Assembly: GCF_014697075.1 (NCBI RefSeq)
Contig: NZ_JACJRE010000015.1
Span: 62,001 to 126,000, forward strand
Length of the DNA: 64,000 nucleotides
Direction of reading: 5' to 3'
Source: Tolypothrix sp. FACHB-123
GTDB taxonomy: Bacteria; Cyanobacteriota; Cyanobacteriia; Cyanobacteriales; Nostocaceae
Position numbers and translations under genes: made by a program. This document shows positions 50,905 through 59,558 of this stretch, one piece after another; positions within the stretch are counted from its first letter, which is position 1; the number at the start of each line of letters is the position of its first letter. A model generated the notes under the pieces. That model made no database searches, was not told the origin of the DNA, and saw nothing but the letters and a program-made list of their open reading frames with translations.

Positions 50905-52143
50905 ATGATGAATCCACCTGCAAGCGCACAAGAAAAAACTCAGCTTGAGCAAATATCAAAACCACTGGTGCAAAAAGTTGCAATTATTGGTGCTGGGCTT
51001 GGGGGATTAGCTGTAGCTGTAGCACTCCACAAATTAGGCTACAACGTCCAAGTATACGAAAAAGCACAAGATTTTCGTCCTGTAGGTGGTGGATTGGGTT
51101 TACTTCCCAATGGCTTGAACTTTCTCCAAGCGATCGCTCCTGAACTCGTCACATTAATTAAAAATTCAGGCTGTGAAGTAATTACAAGCGTTTTGAAAAA
51201 CGACCAAGGAGAAACAATTCGCAGTAATCCAGCCAGCAGGTATCAAGATAAATACGGTCAGCCATTAGTAACTGTATGGTGGTGGCGTTTACAACAAGTG
51301 CTTGCTTCTCAATTACCTGCTGATATCATTCATCTTAATCATCGTTGTCTTGGTTTTCAACAAAATGAAAGTGGCGTGGAAATATATTTTGATAATGGTT
51401 CTGTGGTAAGTGCAGACTTATTGATTGGCGCTGATGGCATTAATTCTGTCATTCGCGAAGTTTTAATTCAAGATGGCAAACCACGCTATTTAGAAAGCAT
51501 GTCTTGGCGTGCTGTGATTAAATGCAATCAACAGGTACTAAATCCCGGCGAACTCGGTTTTGTTAAAGGGAATCGAGATTTTATGTACCTGCTAAATGTT
51601 GGTGACGGTTATATTGCTTGGTTGTATCGTCGCTTATCATTAGATAATAGTCTTTCGGAAAATCCAGCTGCTGTGAAATCGCGGATTCTCTCTCACATAA
51701 CCGATTGGGGCGAATCATTACGCGCATTAGTCGAAGCAACGCCAGCCGAACGAATTTTAGAAGGGCCGATTTGCGATCGCTTACCAGTTAATTCCTGGAG
51801 TCAAGGAAGAGTCACCTTGTTAGGTGATGCAGCTCATCCAATGGCTCCGGCTTTAGGACAAGGCGCAAATAGCACTTTTGAAGATGCTTATGAACTAGCA
51901 TATTCTTTATCTCAAGCATCGAGTTTGCCAGCAGCCTTAACTAACTACGAACAGCGCCGTATTCCCCGCACCCAAAGCATTCAAACTCGTAGCGCCTTAG
52001 GTGAGATGCGCTATTACGAAACAGAAAGCGAAGCAGCAGCCAGACAAATGCAAGAGCAATCAGCTATCAGTAGAGAAGAATTTCAAGAGTCTTTATTGAG
52101 CTACAAACCACCCCAGGCGATCGCACATCACGCAATTTTGTAG
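50905..52143 (+). CDS. FAD-dependent monooxygenase
   Basis: A 412-residue class A flavin monooxygenase. FAD motifs are KVAIIGAGLGGLAVAVALHK (dinucleotide fold, residues ~28-47), SADLLIGADGINS (DG motif) and RVTLLGDAAHPMAPALGQGA (GD motif). Zeaxanthin epoxidase and hydroxybenzoate hydroxylase relatives are similar. The substrate cannot be told. It is the largest metabolic gene in the nifK element and stands alone. Confidence 0.9.
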   Translation: MMNPPASAQEKTQLEQISKPLVQKVAIIGAGLGGLAVAVALHKLGYNVQVYEKAQDFRPVGGGLGLLPNGLNFLQAIAPELVTLIKNSGCEVITSVLKNDQGETIRSNPASRYQDKYGQPLVTVWWWRLQQVLASQLPADIIHLNHRCLGFQQNESGVEIYFDNGSVVSADLLIGADGINSVIREVLIQDGKPRYLESMSWRAVIKCNQQVLNPGELGFVKGNRDFMYLLNVGDGYIAWLYRRLSLDNSLSENPAAVKSRILSHITDWGESLRALVEATPAERILEGPICDRLPVNSWSQGRVTLLGDAAHPMAPALGQGANSTFEDAYELAYSLSQASSLPAALTNYEQRRIPRTQSIQTRSALGEMRYYETESEAAARQMQEQSAISREEFQESLLSYKPPQAIAHHAIL

Positions 52144-52394
52144 TCAGGACTTCAGTCCTGATTTGCGGACTAAAGCGACATATCAATATATTCTAGAGGG
52201 CAAGGTATTGCCTTGCTCCTACAATCTGTCGCATTCTTTTTTCAAATTGCTATTAGCTCCCCGACAATTTCATCTTTAATTATCGGCAAATTCACTGATT
52301 ACTCAATACTCAACTGTACTACCTCATCTAGTAAAAGTAGCAATGCCAATAAATTTAAGACTTGCTACTATTTTGCCTTCTAGATTAATACCAG

Positions 52395-52649
52395 GTGCAG
52401 AGCGTGACAGAATCCAACCGCATTATTAAAGATAACTTTAGCTATCCTCGCAGCCGTTATTATGGTCAAGTAAAACCAGAGAATTTAGTATTTAATGCCA
52501 ATCTACAAGAGTTTTCGCAAAAAGTTAGTTATGTTTGCTGCCTAGAAACAAACGGTAAACTTTCGTCAGAAGAAGCTTACCAGGAAATTGAAAAGATGTG
52601 GGAGCAGTTAAAAAAATCCAAACAGGAATTAGGAATTACTAATAGCTGA
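52395..52649 (+). CDS. small conserved cyanobacterial protein
   Basis: About 84 residues from GTG 52395 (a GTG at 52404 is also possible). FSYPRSRYYGQVKPENLVFN and ANLQEFSQKVSYVCCLETNG, followed by a helical tail, recall a small conserved family of unknown function that I know only from cyanobacteria. There are two adjacent Cys residues. No partners are nearby. Confidence 0.65.
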   Translation: MQSVTESNRIIKDNFSYPRSRYYGQVKPENLVFNANLQEFSQKVSYVCCLETNGKLSSEEAYQEIEKMWEQLKKSKQELGITNS

Positions 52650-52662
52650 TATTTTTCATAAT

Positions 52663-52990
52663 TTACCAATCCTGCAATGTTGGGCGAATGAGAATCTCAT
52701 TCACGTTGACACGGGGTGGTTGTGTCACAACATAAGCGATCGCGGCAGCAATATCTTCACTTTCTAAAGGCGTCAGCGAACGACGGCGTTCTTCTATGTT
52801 TTGTTTGGCTACAGGATCGGAAATGCGATCGGCGGTATTTCCCCCATCAATTGCACCCACAGCCGCAATCCCTGCATTATTGACGAGGATATCTATCCGC
52901 CCAAATTCTGTTTTTGTCTTGTGGACTAAATTCTGTACTTGAGCCTCATCTGTGACATCAGTAACAATAGGTAACTCCAAAAAATAAATT
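52663..52990 (-). pseudogene. degenerate short-chain dehydrogenase
   Basis: The frame keeps the middle and end of an SDR: VTDEAQVQNLVHKTKTEFGR, IDILVNNAGIAAVGAI, then a jump to SLTPLESEDIAAAIAYVVTQ and the tail. The N-terminal GxxxGIG cofactor loop and the catalytic Tyr-x-x-x-Lys are missing, and NNAGIAAVGAIDG joins directly to a late segment, so there is an internal deletion. Upstream residues to 53073 are element end DNA. It is a dead gene next to the element boundary. Confidence 0.8.
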
Positions 52991-53073
52991 ATTCCAATTT
53001 CTGAACTGAACACAATTGTTTTTCTCCCCTGCTCCCTGCTCCCTTGCCTAATTAGCCTGATAGCAAACGCATT

Positions 53074-53080
53074 AGAGAAC
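53074..53080. repeat. nifK element core site at the nifK 5' side
   Basis: AGAGAAC, preceded inside the element by CGCATT. It is identical to 38233-38239. The nifK codons HLRSL run into it from the right. Confidence 0.85.
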
Positions 53081-54356
53081 GTAAGTGCCACAAGTCTTTA
53101 CCAGCCCAGATTTTACCTTCCTTACCGAAGGGGCTAGAATCTAGCAATGCTTGCAGTTCTTTTTCAAATACATCATTGGAGTTGTGAACCACAATGTGAA
53201 CAGGTTCAGCACCCATTTCCAGCATGAAGCCAACAACGCTGTAAACCAAATCGGGATCGCCGTAGATAGCGAAGCGCTTACCGTGAAGCCAAGCATGAGA
53301 GTCAGTCATGGCGTCAACTGCACGACCGCGTTCGATTTCTAGCTCTTCAGGAATGGGTTTACCAGTCAGTTCGCTGAGTTTGACTAGGAACTCATCAGTA
53401 GCTTTAATGCCCCAAGGACGAGAAACTACTACATCTTGCTTCCATTCTTTAGCGATGTACTCACGGGTCTTAGGAGTAGAGTGAGCTTGCAGAACAACTG
53501 TAGCTTTAGCATTAATTGCATCTGCTGCATCTTCTAACTTAGTACCACCTGGGTACATATCGAATTCACCTGTGTTAGGTGCATCCAAATAATCGCTGTT
53601 GTCAGAAAGAATTGTGTAGTCGATACCGAACAGAGAAGCAATACGTTTTACTTCCCGGAGGTTACCAACGTAGGTGTCAAAACCAGAGATGAAGTTGATT
53701 TTGCCATTGCTGGTGGATTTCTTCTTACCTGCGGTTAAGGTAGAAAGAATTCCCTTCATCATGTTGTCGTAACCAGTGATGTGGGAACCAACAAAGCTAG
53801 GAGTGTGAGCGTAAGGAACTGGGAAATCTTGAGGAACTGAACCAGCGTTCTTAGCGTTGGTAATAAACGCTTGTAAGTCGTCCCCGATAACCTCAGCCAT
53901 ACAGGTGGTGCAAACTGCAATCATCTTGGGCTTGTAAAGCTGGTAAGAGTTTGCCAAGCCATCAATCATGTTTTGCAGACCACCGAACACCGCTGCGTCT
54001 TCAGTCATAGAAGAAGACACACCAGAGAATGGTTCTTTGTAGTGACGGGTTAAGTGGGTACGGAAGTAAGCCACGCAACCTTGAGAACCTTGAACGAAAG
54101 GTAAAGTACCTTCAAAACCAACCGCAGCGAACATAGCGCCTAAAGGTTGGCAACCTTTAGCAGGGTTAACTGTTAAAGCTTCACGAGCGAAGTTCTTTTC
54201 ACGATAATCCCAGCTTTTTGTCCATTCCGCAACTCTTTCTACTTCTGCGGGATCGTGACCGTTTTCAAACTCTTTCTTGTTTTGGAAAAGTTGTTTGTAC
54301 TCGGGTTGGTGGAATAGCTCTACGTGGTCTTGAATTTTATCTGGATTCTGAGGCAT
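53074..54356 (-). CDS. nifK: nifK 5' part, nitrogenase MoFe protein beta subunit (split gene)
   Basis: These are residues 1 to ~427 of NifK. The P-cluster ligands are Cys69 ([10 protein letters not shown]), Cys94 (GSQGCVAYF) and Cys152 ([12 protein letters not shown]). Conserved [20 protein letters not shown] and [14 protein letters not shown] follow. The frame crosses the core site and ends seven codons later in element DNA. Joined to 37980-38239 it gives a 511-residue NifK. The ATG 54356 has a GGAG site upstream, with nifD ending 224 bp before. Confidence 0.96.
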
Positions 54357-54531
54357 TTCTGGATCTCCAAGCTGACTGAATTCGTGACTGACTGGTCAAA
54401 GATGAGGATTTCTAGCGGGGTGAGTCACGAGAGTTGCAGGTGGGGAGCGGGAATTTTATTCAAAATTCAAAATGCAAAACCAAAATTTCCATTTTAATTT
54501 TTAGTTTTGAATCCTGGATTCCTAACTCCCC

Positions 54532-54552
54532 CCTGGGGTTTTAAGCCCCAGG
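54532..54552 (-). promoter_or_regulatory. hairpin between nifD and nifK
   Basis: A perfect 7-bp stem CCTGGGG / CCCCAGG with loop TTTTAAG in the nifD-nifK spacer. It may stabilise the nifHD message or separate expression levels. There is no T-run on the minus strand, so it does not look like a full terminator. Confidence 0.5.
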
Positions 54553-54580
54553 CCCCTGTTAATCTCTCGATTCCATTACT

Positions 54581-54725
54581 CTAAACGGCAGCTTTAGCCT
54601 TAGCTCCAGCTTTCTTGCTCCAAGGAGCGCCAATTAAACCCCAGGTTGGGCTGTTGAGTGCCAAATCCATATCACGAGCGAAGATAGCAAATCCGTCATA
54701 ACCGTGATAAGGGCCGGAGTAATCC
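54581..54725 (-). CDS. nifD: nifD 3' part, nitrogenase MoFe protein alpha subunit (split gene)
   Basis: These are the last 47 codons of nif[41 protein letters not shown] and AKAKAAV, then TAG. The coding sequence meets the direct repeat GGATTACTCCG (minus-strand reading) at 54715-54725, exactly the site known for the Anabaena nifD element. The rest of nifD must lie beyond the window's right edge, past the element. Confidence 0.95.
54715..54725. repeat. nifD element 11-bp direct repeat (one copy)
   Basis: CGGAGTAATCC on the plus strand, GGATTACTCCG on the nifD strand. It matches the established XisA crossover repeat. The partner copy is outside the window. Confidence 0.93.
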
Positions 54726-54865
54726 TTTTTATGGTTCAATAACTTTCAGCAGCCTAATGTTCGCCGCAATCAATGTCAGTTTCAAACATTGTTCACCAAG
54801 AACACATTTATTTTTAGGCTAAATCTAGGCTAAAGATACCGCAATGCATAACCAGGGTCAAACAA

Positions 54866-55017
54866 TTTTAGATTTTGGATTTTAGATTTTAGATTGAATG
54901 CACCCACTCTTAGGTTGCAGCTTGAGGATTTGAGATTGACGATTTTAGATTTGTTTCGCCCACAGGCGCTTGAAACAAGGAATAATCCAAAATCCAAAAT
55001 TTAAAATCTAAAATTCA
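54866..55017. repeat. AT-rich inverted repeat abutting xisA
   Basis: Tracts of GATTTTGGATTTTAGATTTT (54870-54895) and, inverted, AATCCAAAATCCAAAATTTA followed by AAATCTAAAATTC (54984-55015) can pair as a long imperfect hairpin. This is a common dispersed repeat of such genomes. Its right arm ends precisely where the xisA start codon should be. Confidence 0.7.
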
Positions 55018-56427
55018 GAGGGTCAAGACCAATATCAACAAGCTTTTGCTGACTTAGAGCCTGTTTCGTCTACCGATGGCAGTTTTTTCGGCTCAAGTCT
55101 GCAAGCACAGCAGCAAAGAGAACACATGAGAACAAAAGTCCTGCAAGAGTTAGAGAAAGTAAATCTGCGTTTGAAGTCTGCAAAGACAAAGGTAACAATT
55201 CGCGAATCTAATGGAAGTCTGCAATTACGGGCGACGTTACCAATTAAACCGGGGGATACAGATAAAAATGGGACTGGGAGAAAACAATATAATATCAGTT
55301 TAAATATTCCCGCTAACTTAGATGGATTAAAAACGGCGGAAGAAGAAGCTTATGAATTAGGTAAGTTAATTGCTCGCAAAACCTTTGAATGGAATGATAA
55401 ATATTTAGGTACTGAGGCGATTAAAAAAGATTTTCAAACAGTAGGAGAATTACTCACCAAGTTTGAAGATGAGTATTTTAAAACTCATAAACGCACTACC
55501 AAAAGCGAACATACATTTTTTTATTACTTTTCGCGAACACAGAGATTTACTAATTCTCAAGATATCGCCACGGCAGAAAATTTGCTAAATGCCATTGAAA
55601 AAATTGAGAAAGAATGGTCTAAATATAATGCAGCTAGAGCTATAGCGGCATTTTGCCAAACATTCAAAATCGAAATTGATTTATCTAAATATTCTAAAAT
55701 GCCCGATCGCAATTCCCGCAACATCCCCACCGACGGGGAAATAGCCACAGGAATTGCCAAGTTTGAAGAATATCTGCATACTAGAGGTAATCAAGTAAAT
55801 CAAGATGTAAAACATAGCTGGCAGCTTTGGCGCTGGACTTATGGTATGTTAGCAGTTTTTGGTTTACGTCCGCGAGAATTATTTATTAATCCTGATATTG
55901 ATTGGTGGTTGAGTCAAGAGAATGTAGATTTAACCTGGAAAGTCCATAAAGATTGTAAGACTGGGGAAAGACAAGCCTTACCTTTACATAAACAATGGAT
56001 TGCAGAATTTGATTTAAGAAATCCCAAATATTTAGAAATGCTGGCGACAGCGATTAGTAAAAAAGATAAAAATAATCATGCAGAAATAACAGCTTTAACG
56101 CAAAGAGTTAGTTGGTGGTTTCGGAAAATTGGTTTAGATTTTAAGCCCTATGATTTACGTCATGCTTGGGCAATTAGAGCGCATATTTTGGGGATACCAA
56201 TTAAAGCTGCGGCAGATAATTTAGGGCATAGTGTACAAGTGCATACGCAAACTTATCAGCGTTGGTTTTCGCTAGATATGCGTAAGTTGGCGATTAATCA
56301 AGCTTTGAGTAAACGAGATGAAGTTGAGTTGATTAGAGAAGAGAATGCCAAGTTAAAGATGGAGAATGAGAAATTGAAGTTGGAAATTGAGAAGTTGAAG
56401 ATGGAATTGGTTTATAAGCGGAGTTAA
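55012..56427 (+). CDS. xisA: XisA-type site-specific recombinase of the nifD element (5' end altered)
   Basis: This is the excision recombinase of the nifD element, homologous to XisC at 18976-20439. Tyrosine-recombinase features are FGLRPRELF, YDLRHAWAIRAH, DNLGH and the nucleophile in HTQTYQRWF, with a coiled-coil tail. Family-like sequence extends upstream of the first ATG (55126): 38 codons from 55012 read GQDQYQQAFADLEPVSSTDG and on to QQQREH. A TAA precedes them at 55009-55011 and no ATG, GTG or TTG lies among them. So either translation starts at 55126, giving 433 residues without the N-terminal 38, or an unusual start is used. Confidence 0.92.
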   Translation, partial: NSEGQDQYQQAFADLEPVSSTDGSFFGSSLQAQQQREHMRTKVLQELEKVNLRLKSAKTKVTIRESNGSLQLRATLPIKPGDTDKNGTGRKQYNISLNIPANLDGLKTAEEEAYELGKLIARKTFEWNDKYLGTEAIKKDFQTVGELLTKFEDEYFKTHKRTTKSEHTFFYYFSRTQRFTNSQDIATAENLLNAIEKIEKEWSKYNAARAIAAFCQTFKIEIDLSKYSKMPDRNSRNIPTDGEIATGIAKFEEYLHTRGNQVNQDVKHSWQLWRWTYGMLAVFGLRPRELFINPDIDWWLSQENVDLTWKVHKDCKTGERQALPLHKQWIAEFDLRNPKYLEMLATAISKKDKNNHAEITALTQRVSWWFRKIGLDFKPYDLRHAWAIRAHILGIPIKAAADNLGHSVQVHTQTYQRWFSLDMRKLAINQALSKRDEVELIREENAKLKMENEKLKLEIEKLKMELVYKRS

Positions 56428-56897
56428 ATGTGTTGATAAAATTGAGGCGGTTCTTTGCGCTGCGCGACAACACACCCTACGCACTAATTTACAACTTGTA
56501 AATCAAGTTTTCTAATTCGTGAATCAAGTATACGAGTTGTAAATCAAGTTTTCTAATTCGTGAATCAAGTATACAAGTTCTAAATTAAGTTTTCTAATTT
56601 ATAAATCAAGTATACAAGTTCTAAATCAAGTATACAGTTTGTGCATTAACTCCACAATTCGTATACTAATGCTAGCATTTGCAAATGCAATTGAAACCGT
56701 ATAAATCAGGCGATATAGAATAATTTTACCAAATTTAACTCGATTATCCTATTTACTGACCCTAATATTCTAAAATTTCTGTAACTTTACTCAGGCTGAT
56801 ATATGTGCTGACTACTTATACTTAAGCTATATAGCGAACTCAGTATAAACCACTATCAGGGTTCTCTATGGGAAATTAATCAGCAGAGGAAAAAATT
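56428..56897. other. spacer with tandem array
   Basis: 470 bp. It holds a GCGCTGCGCGACAACACACC repeat (56456-56477), the 20-21-bp array (56507-56649) and AT-rich promoter-like DNA before the small gene at 56898. No other gene is seen. Confidence 0.6.
56507..56649. repeat. 20/21-bp tandem array (7 units)
   Basis: Units alternate between GTTTTCTAATTCGTGAATCA(A) (21 bp) and GTATACAAGTTCTAAATCAA (20 bp), so there is a 41-bp higher-order period. Most units end AATCAA or ATTAA. A partial unit precedes at 56483-56506. The array ends 248 bp before the 56898 gene, the same arrangement as 48729-48908 before 49128. Confidence 0.85.
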
Positions 56898-57278
56898 ATG
56901 AGGAGTCAGAAGCGAAATTCAAGCGCATTAACTAAAGCTGAACGTCGGATTGAAGGGTTACAGATGATTAACCCTAATTTAGATTTTGGTAATGGGTTTT
57001 CCATCACTGATTATCATCAAATGGTTCAGGATGTACGGGACAAGCTAGCCAGCTATAATCAATCGCGGAAGATGGTAAATCAAACGCAGAATGCTTTATT
57101 ACAAGCAGAACGGGCTTTAAATACTTATACTGAGCGGATGCTGTTGAAGGTGGCTTCTCAGTATGGCAAAGATAGCGATGAATATAGTATGGCTGGGGGA
57201 ACGCGCAAATCAGAGCGACGCAAACCACGCTCTACGGCTAAACAAAAGGTGATGTCTGCGGAGTTGGTGATTGAATAG
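56898..57278 (+). CDS. conserved hypothetical protein, paralogue on nifK element
   Basis: A 126-residue protein with a basic N-terminus (MRSQKRNSSALTKAERRIEG), INPNLDFGNGFSITDYHQMV, a coiled-coil middle, ASQYGKDSDEYSMAGGTRKS and a basic tail. It is homologous over its length to the protein at 49128-49523. The gene starts behind an AGAGGAAAAA site. Function is unknown. Presence on two different nif elements, each time behind a tandem array, argues that it belongs to element biology or travels as a unit. Confidence 0.7.
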   Translation: MRSQKRNSSALTKAERRIEGLQMINPNLDFGNGFSITDYHQMVQDVRDKLASYNQSRKMVNQTQNALLQAERALNTYTERMLLKVASQYGKDSDEYSMAGGTRKSERRKPRSTAKQKVMSAELVIE

Positions 57279-57399
57279 ATACTGATTTCTCTGATAATCA
57301 GGAGTGCGATCGCTCTTTTGTAAAAATGCGATCGCACTTCACTCGCTGACAATGCTTCGATATCATAGGAATATCAGGTTCTGGTTAGCAGATCGGATT

Positions 57400-57675
57400 A
57401 TGGAAAGCATTAAGGTTAGGACATATATTGGTAATGACGGAATTCTACAAGTTCAGCTGCCGCCAGAAATTGTTAACCAAGAGTTAGATGTGGTGATTGT
57501 CTTTCAACCTGTGATTCAAGAAGCCTCACAGTATGCAAGCAAAACACCCCAAGAATTAGGATACTCGCACAGGTTTGTTGCTGAAGTAGTAGGTAGTTGG
57601 GAAGGTGAACCACTTGAACGTCCAGAGCAGCTTGCTTTTGAGGAAAGGGAGGAAATTCAATGGCCTACCTCCTAG
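57400..57675 (+). CDS. antitoxin of a VapC-type toxin-antitoxin pair
   Basis: A 91-residue protein from ATG 57400 (MESIKVRTYIGNDGILQVQL). It has an AbrB/DUF104-like beta-hairpin start (GILQVQLPPEIVNQELDVVI) and an acidic tail. It overlaps the PIN toxin gene by 16 bp. This is a usual shape for an antitoxin that represses the pair and neutralises the RNase. Confidence 0.8.
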   Translation: MESIKVRTYIGNDGILQVQLPPEIVNQELDVVIVFQPVIQEASQYASKTPQELGYSHRFVAEVVGSWEGEPLERPEQLAFEEREEIQWPTS

Positions 57676-58058
57676 ATACTAATGCATGTATCCAAATTCT
57701 CAATTCAGCAAATTCACCTGTTACCCAAAAACTTCTTTCAATTCCGGCTCAAGATATTTACCTGTGTACTGTTGTTTATAGTGAACTGTATTATGGCGCT
57801 TACAAAAGTGCAAATGTTAATAGAAATATCACTCATCTAGAAAATTTCTTTGCAGAATTTGCTGTTTTACCATTGGATCTTCAAGCTGCAAAAATAGCTG
57901 GAGATATTCGCGCTCGTTTAAATACTTTGGGTACTCCAATTGGGGGAAATGATTTACTAATTGCGGCGATCGCTTTAGCAAATGACCTAATTCTTGTCAC
58001 CCACAATACCCGTGAATTTAGTCGGATCGATGGTTTAAAGTATGAAGACTGGGAGTAA
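57660..58058 (+). CDS. vapC: VapC-type PIN-domain toxin
   Basis: A 132-residue PIN ribonuclease. The acidic active site is visible in YLLDTNACIQIL (Asp6), VVYSELYYGA (Glu), GGNDLLIAAIALANDLILVT (Asp) and the NTREFSRIDGL end. Toxins of this type cleave tRNA or rRNA when the antitoxin is depleted. Located on the nifD element. Confidence 0.92.
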   Translation: MAYLLDTNACIQILNSANSPVTQKLLSIPAQDIYLCTVVYSELYYGAYKSANVNRNITHLENFFAEFAVLPLDLQAAKIAGDIRARLNTLGTPIGGNDLLIAAIALANDLILVTHNTREFSRIDGLKYEDWE

Positions 58059-58179
58059 GTTAGGTTAGATAGCAATCTAGATTATGCTTGTGGACTGTTG
58101 AGGCGATCGCTCATCTCTATAAAAAACAGTCACAATATATACGTTCCCTAACTGTTCTCATCGCAGCAGAGGTAATCAG

Positions 58180-58899
58180 GTGCAAATCGAACAAACCGAA
58201 GTGATAATTCCTACCCCCGACGGAGAAATGTCGGCTTGGTTATATACCCATGCTGAAGGTAAACGCCAGCCAGCCGTTATCTTATTAATGGAAGCATTTG
58301 GTTTAACATCGCACATTCGCGACATAGCAGCACGAATCGCCAAAGAAGGTTACGTAGTTCTCGCGCCAGATTTGTACTATCGGGAGTTACCTAACAACAA
58401 ATTTGGTTACGATCAAGTTGAGTCAGCAATGGCGATGATGTATCGCCTTGATTTTGGCAAACCTATGAAAGAAGATATGCAGGCGGCGTTAGCTTATGTA
58501 AAATCACGCGCTGATGTGTATCCTGATAAAATTGGTATGACTGGCTTTTGCTTAGGTGGGGGTTTGAGTTTTTTCACCGCTTGCTATTTATCATCAGAGA
58601 TTGTGGCGGCGGCTCCTTTCTACGGTATGGTTCTCGATGAGTGGTTGGTAGAGGCAAAAAATATTACAGTACCAATTTACTTATTTTTTGGCGGTGTCGA
58701 TCCATTTATTCCCAGCGATCGCATCCAGCAAGTTGAGTCTCGGTTACAAGAACTCGGTAAAGAATACAATATTAAAGTGTATCCTGACGCCGATCATGGC
58801 TTTTTCTGTAATGAGCGTTATTCTTACAATCCTGTAGCGGCTGAAGATGCTTGGCGAGAGTTGACAGGGTTTTTCCATAAACATCTTCAGGAGCAATAA
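58180..58899 (+). CDS. dienelactone hydrolase family protein (cytoplasmic)
   Basis: A 239-residue alpha/beta hydrolase starting at GTG 58180. The nucleophile Cys is in GFCLGGG, Asp in FFGGVDPFIP and His in DADHGFFCN. There is no signal peptide, unlike the relative at 47613-48446. Substrate is unknown. Confidence 0.92.
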   Translation: MQIEQTEVIIPTPDGEMSAWLYTHAEGKRQPAVILLMEAFGLTSHIRDIAARIAKEGYVVLAPDLYYRELPNNKFGYDQVESAMAMMYRLDFGKPMKEDMQAALAYVKSRADVYPDKIGMTGFCLGGGLSFFTACYLSSEIVAAAPFYGMVLDEWLVEAKNITVPIYLFFGGVDPFIPSDRIQQVESRLQELGKEYNIKVYPDADHGFFCNERYSYNPVAAEDAWRELTGFFHKHLQEQ

Positions 58900-59018
58900 A
58901 ACACTACAGATTATCGTTGATTGTAAGGGCATGGCAGTGCCATGCCTCTAGTGGGTATAAAATACGCTATATGTTTGCGATCGCATCTACAAACAGACTT
59001 GAATTTGCTAACTATTAA

Positions 59019-59558
59019 TTAAGCTTGTTCCCAAAGCGCGCGGATTTCATCGGGAAGCCAGCCAGCAATTTCCTGAATCCGTTCTGGGGAAAGTTCTTCT
59101 TTGGTTGCAGAAAATACCGCTTGAATCGCCTGATCTCTGTCTACTGTTCCGGGTATGCCGCTTTCATTGGCAACTCTAGTAAGAAAGAGATTAGAATCAA
59201 TGCCAATAGGAGCCGGGCCGCGCAAAGGTTTACGAATGCGACTTAAAAATCTCACAATGGGGTTAGTATCTTTCCAGAGTTCAGCGACTTCCATTTGCAG
59301 CGCTTTTTCATCTGTATCTAAAGCTTCATGGTGCAATTCTGACTCAACGCGATCGCTCGCTTCTGTTGTCATTAAGTCCCGCATCACGCGAAAGACGACT
59401 TCGCTAAAGTCTCTAGCATCATAAAGATCCGCAAATCCGCTTCTCACCATCACTTTTTCTAGGAAAGAGCGATTTCCATCCGCGATCGCAGTCCGAGAAT
59501 CTTCAATCTCGGTGGGGTCAACTTCAGGAATGTTTTTTCTAAATGTTTGATCGGGCAT
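59019..59558 (-). CDS. DUF2267 family protein
   Basis: A 179-residue protein. Residues 28-100 read FLEKVMVRSGFADLYDARDF then SEVVFRVMRDLMTTEASDRV, and a second half repeats the theme (FLTRVANESGIPGTVDRDQA then FSATKEELSPERIQEIAGWL PDEIRALW as two parts). This is the duplicated helical architecture of DUF2267. Function is unknown. Single gene. Confidence 0.82.
   Translation of the reverse strand: MPDQTFRKNIPEVDPTEIEDSRTAIADGNRSFLEKVMVRSGFADLYDARDFSEVVFRVMRDLMTTEASDRVESELHHEALDTDEKALQMEVAELWKDTNPIVRFLSRIRKPLRGPAPIGIDSNLFLTRVANESGIPGTVDRDQAIQAVFSATKEELSPERIQEIAGWLPDEIRALWEQA

Larger units (their letters stand above)
38233..53080. mobile_element. nifK programmed-excision element (14,841 bp)
   Basis: The element is bounded by the 7-bp sequence AGAGAAC at 38233-38239 and 53074-53080, with nifK coding on both outer sides. 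It carries one large serine recombinase (42572-44122), an EamA transporter, a siderophore-type ABC transporter, DUF99, retropepsin-like, NrtS and dienelactone hydrolase genes, an FAD monooxygenase, a 21-bp tandem array with a small gene, and several pseudogenes. The element-proximal flanks are inverted repeats (CGCATTA outward of each core), as expected for a serine-recombinase site. Confidence 0.92.
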
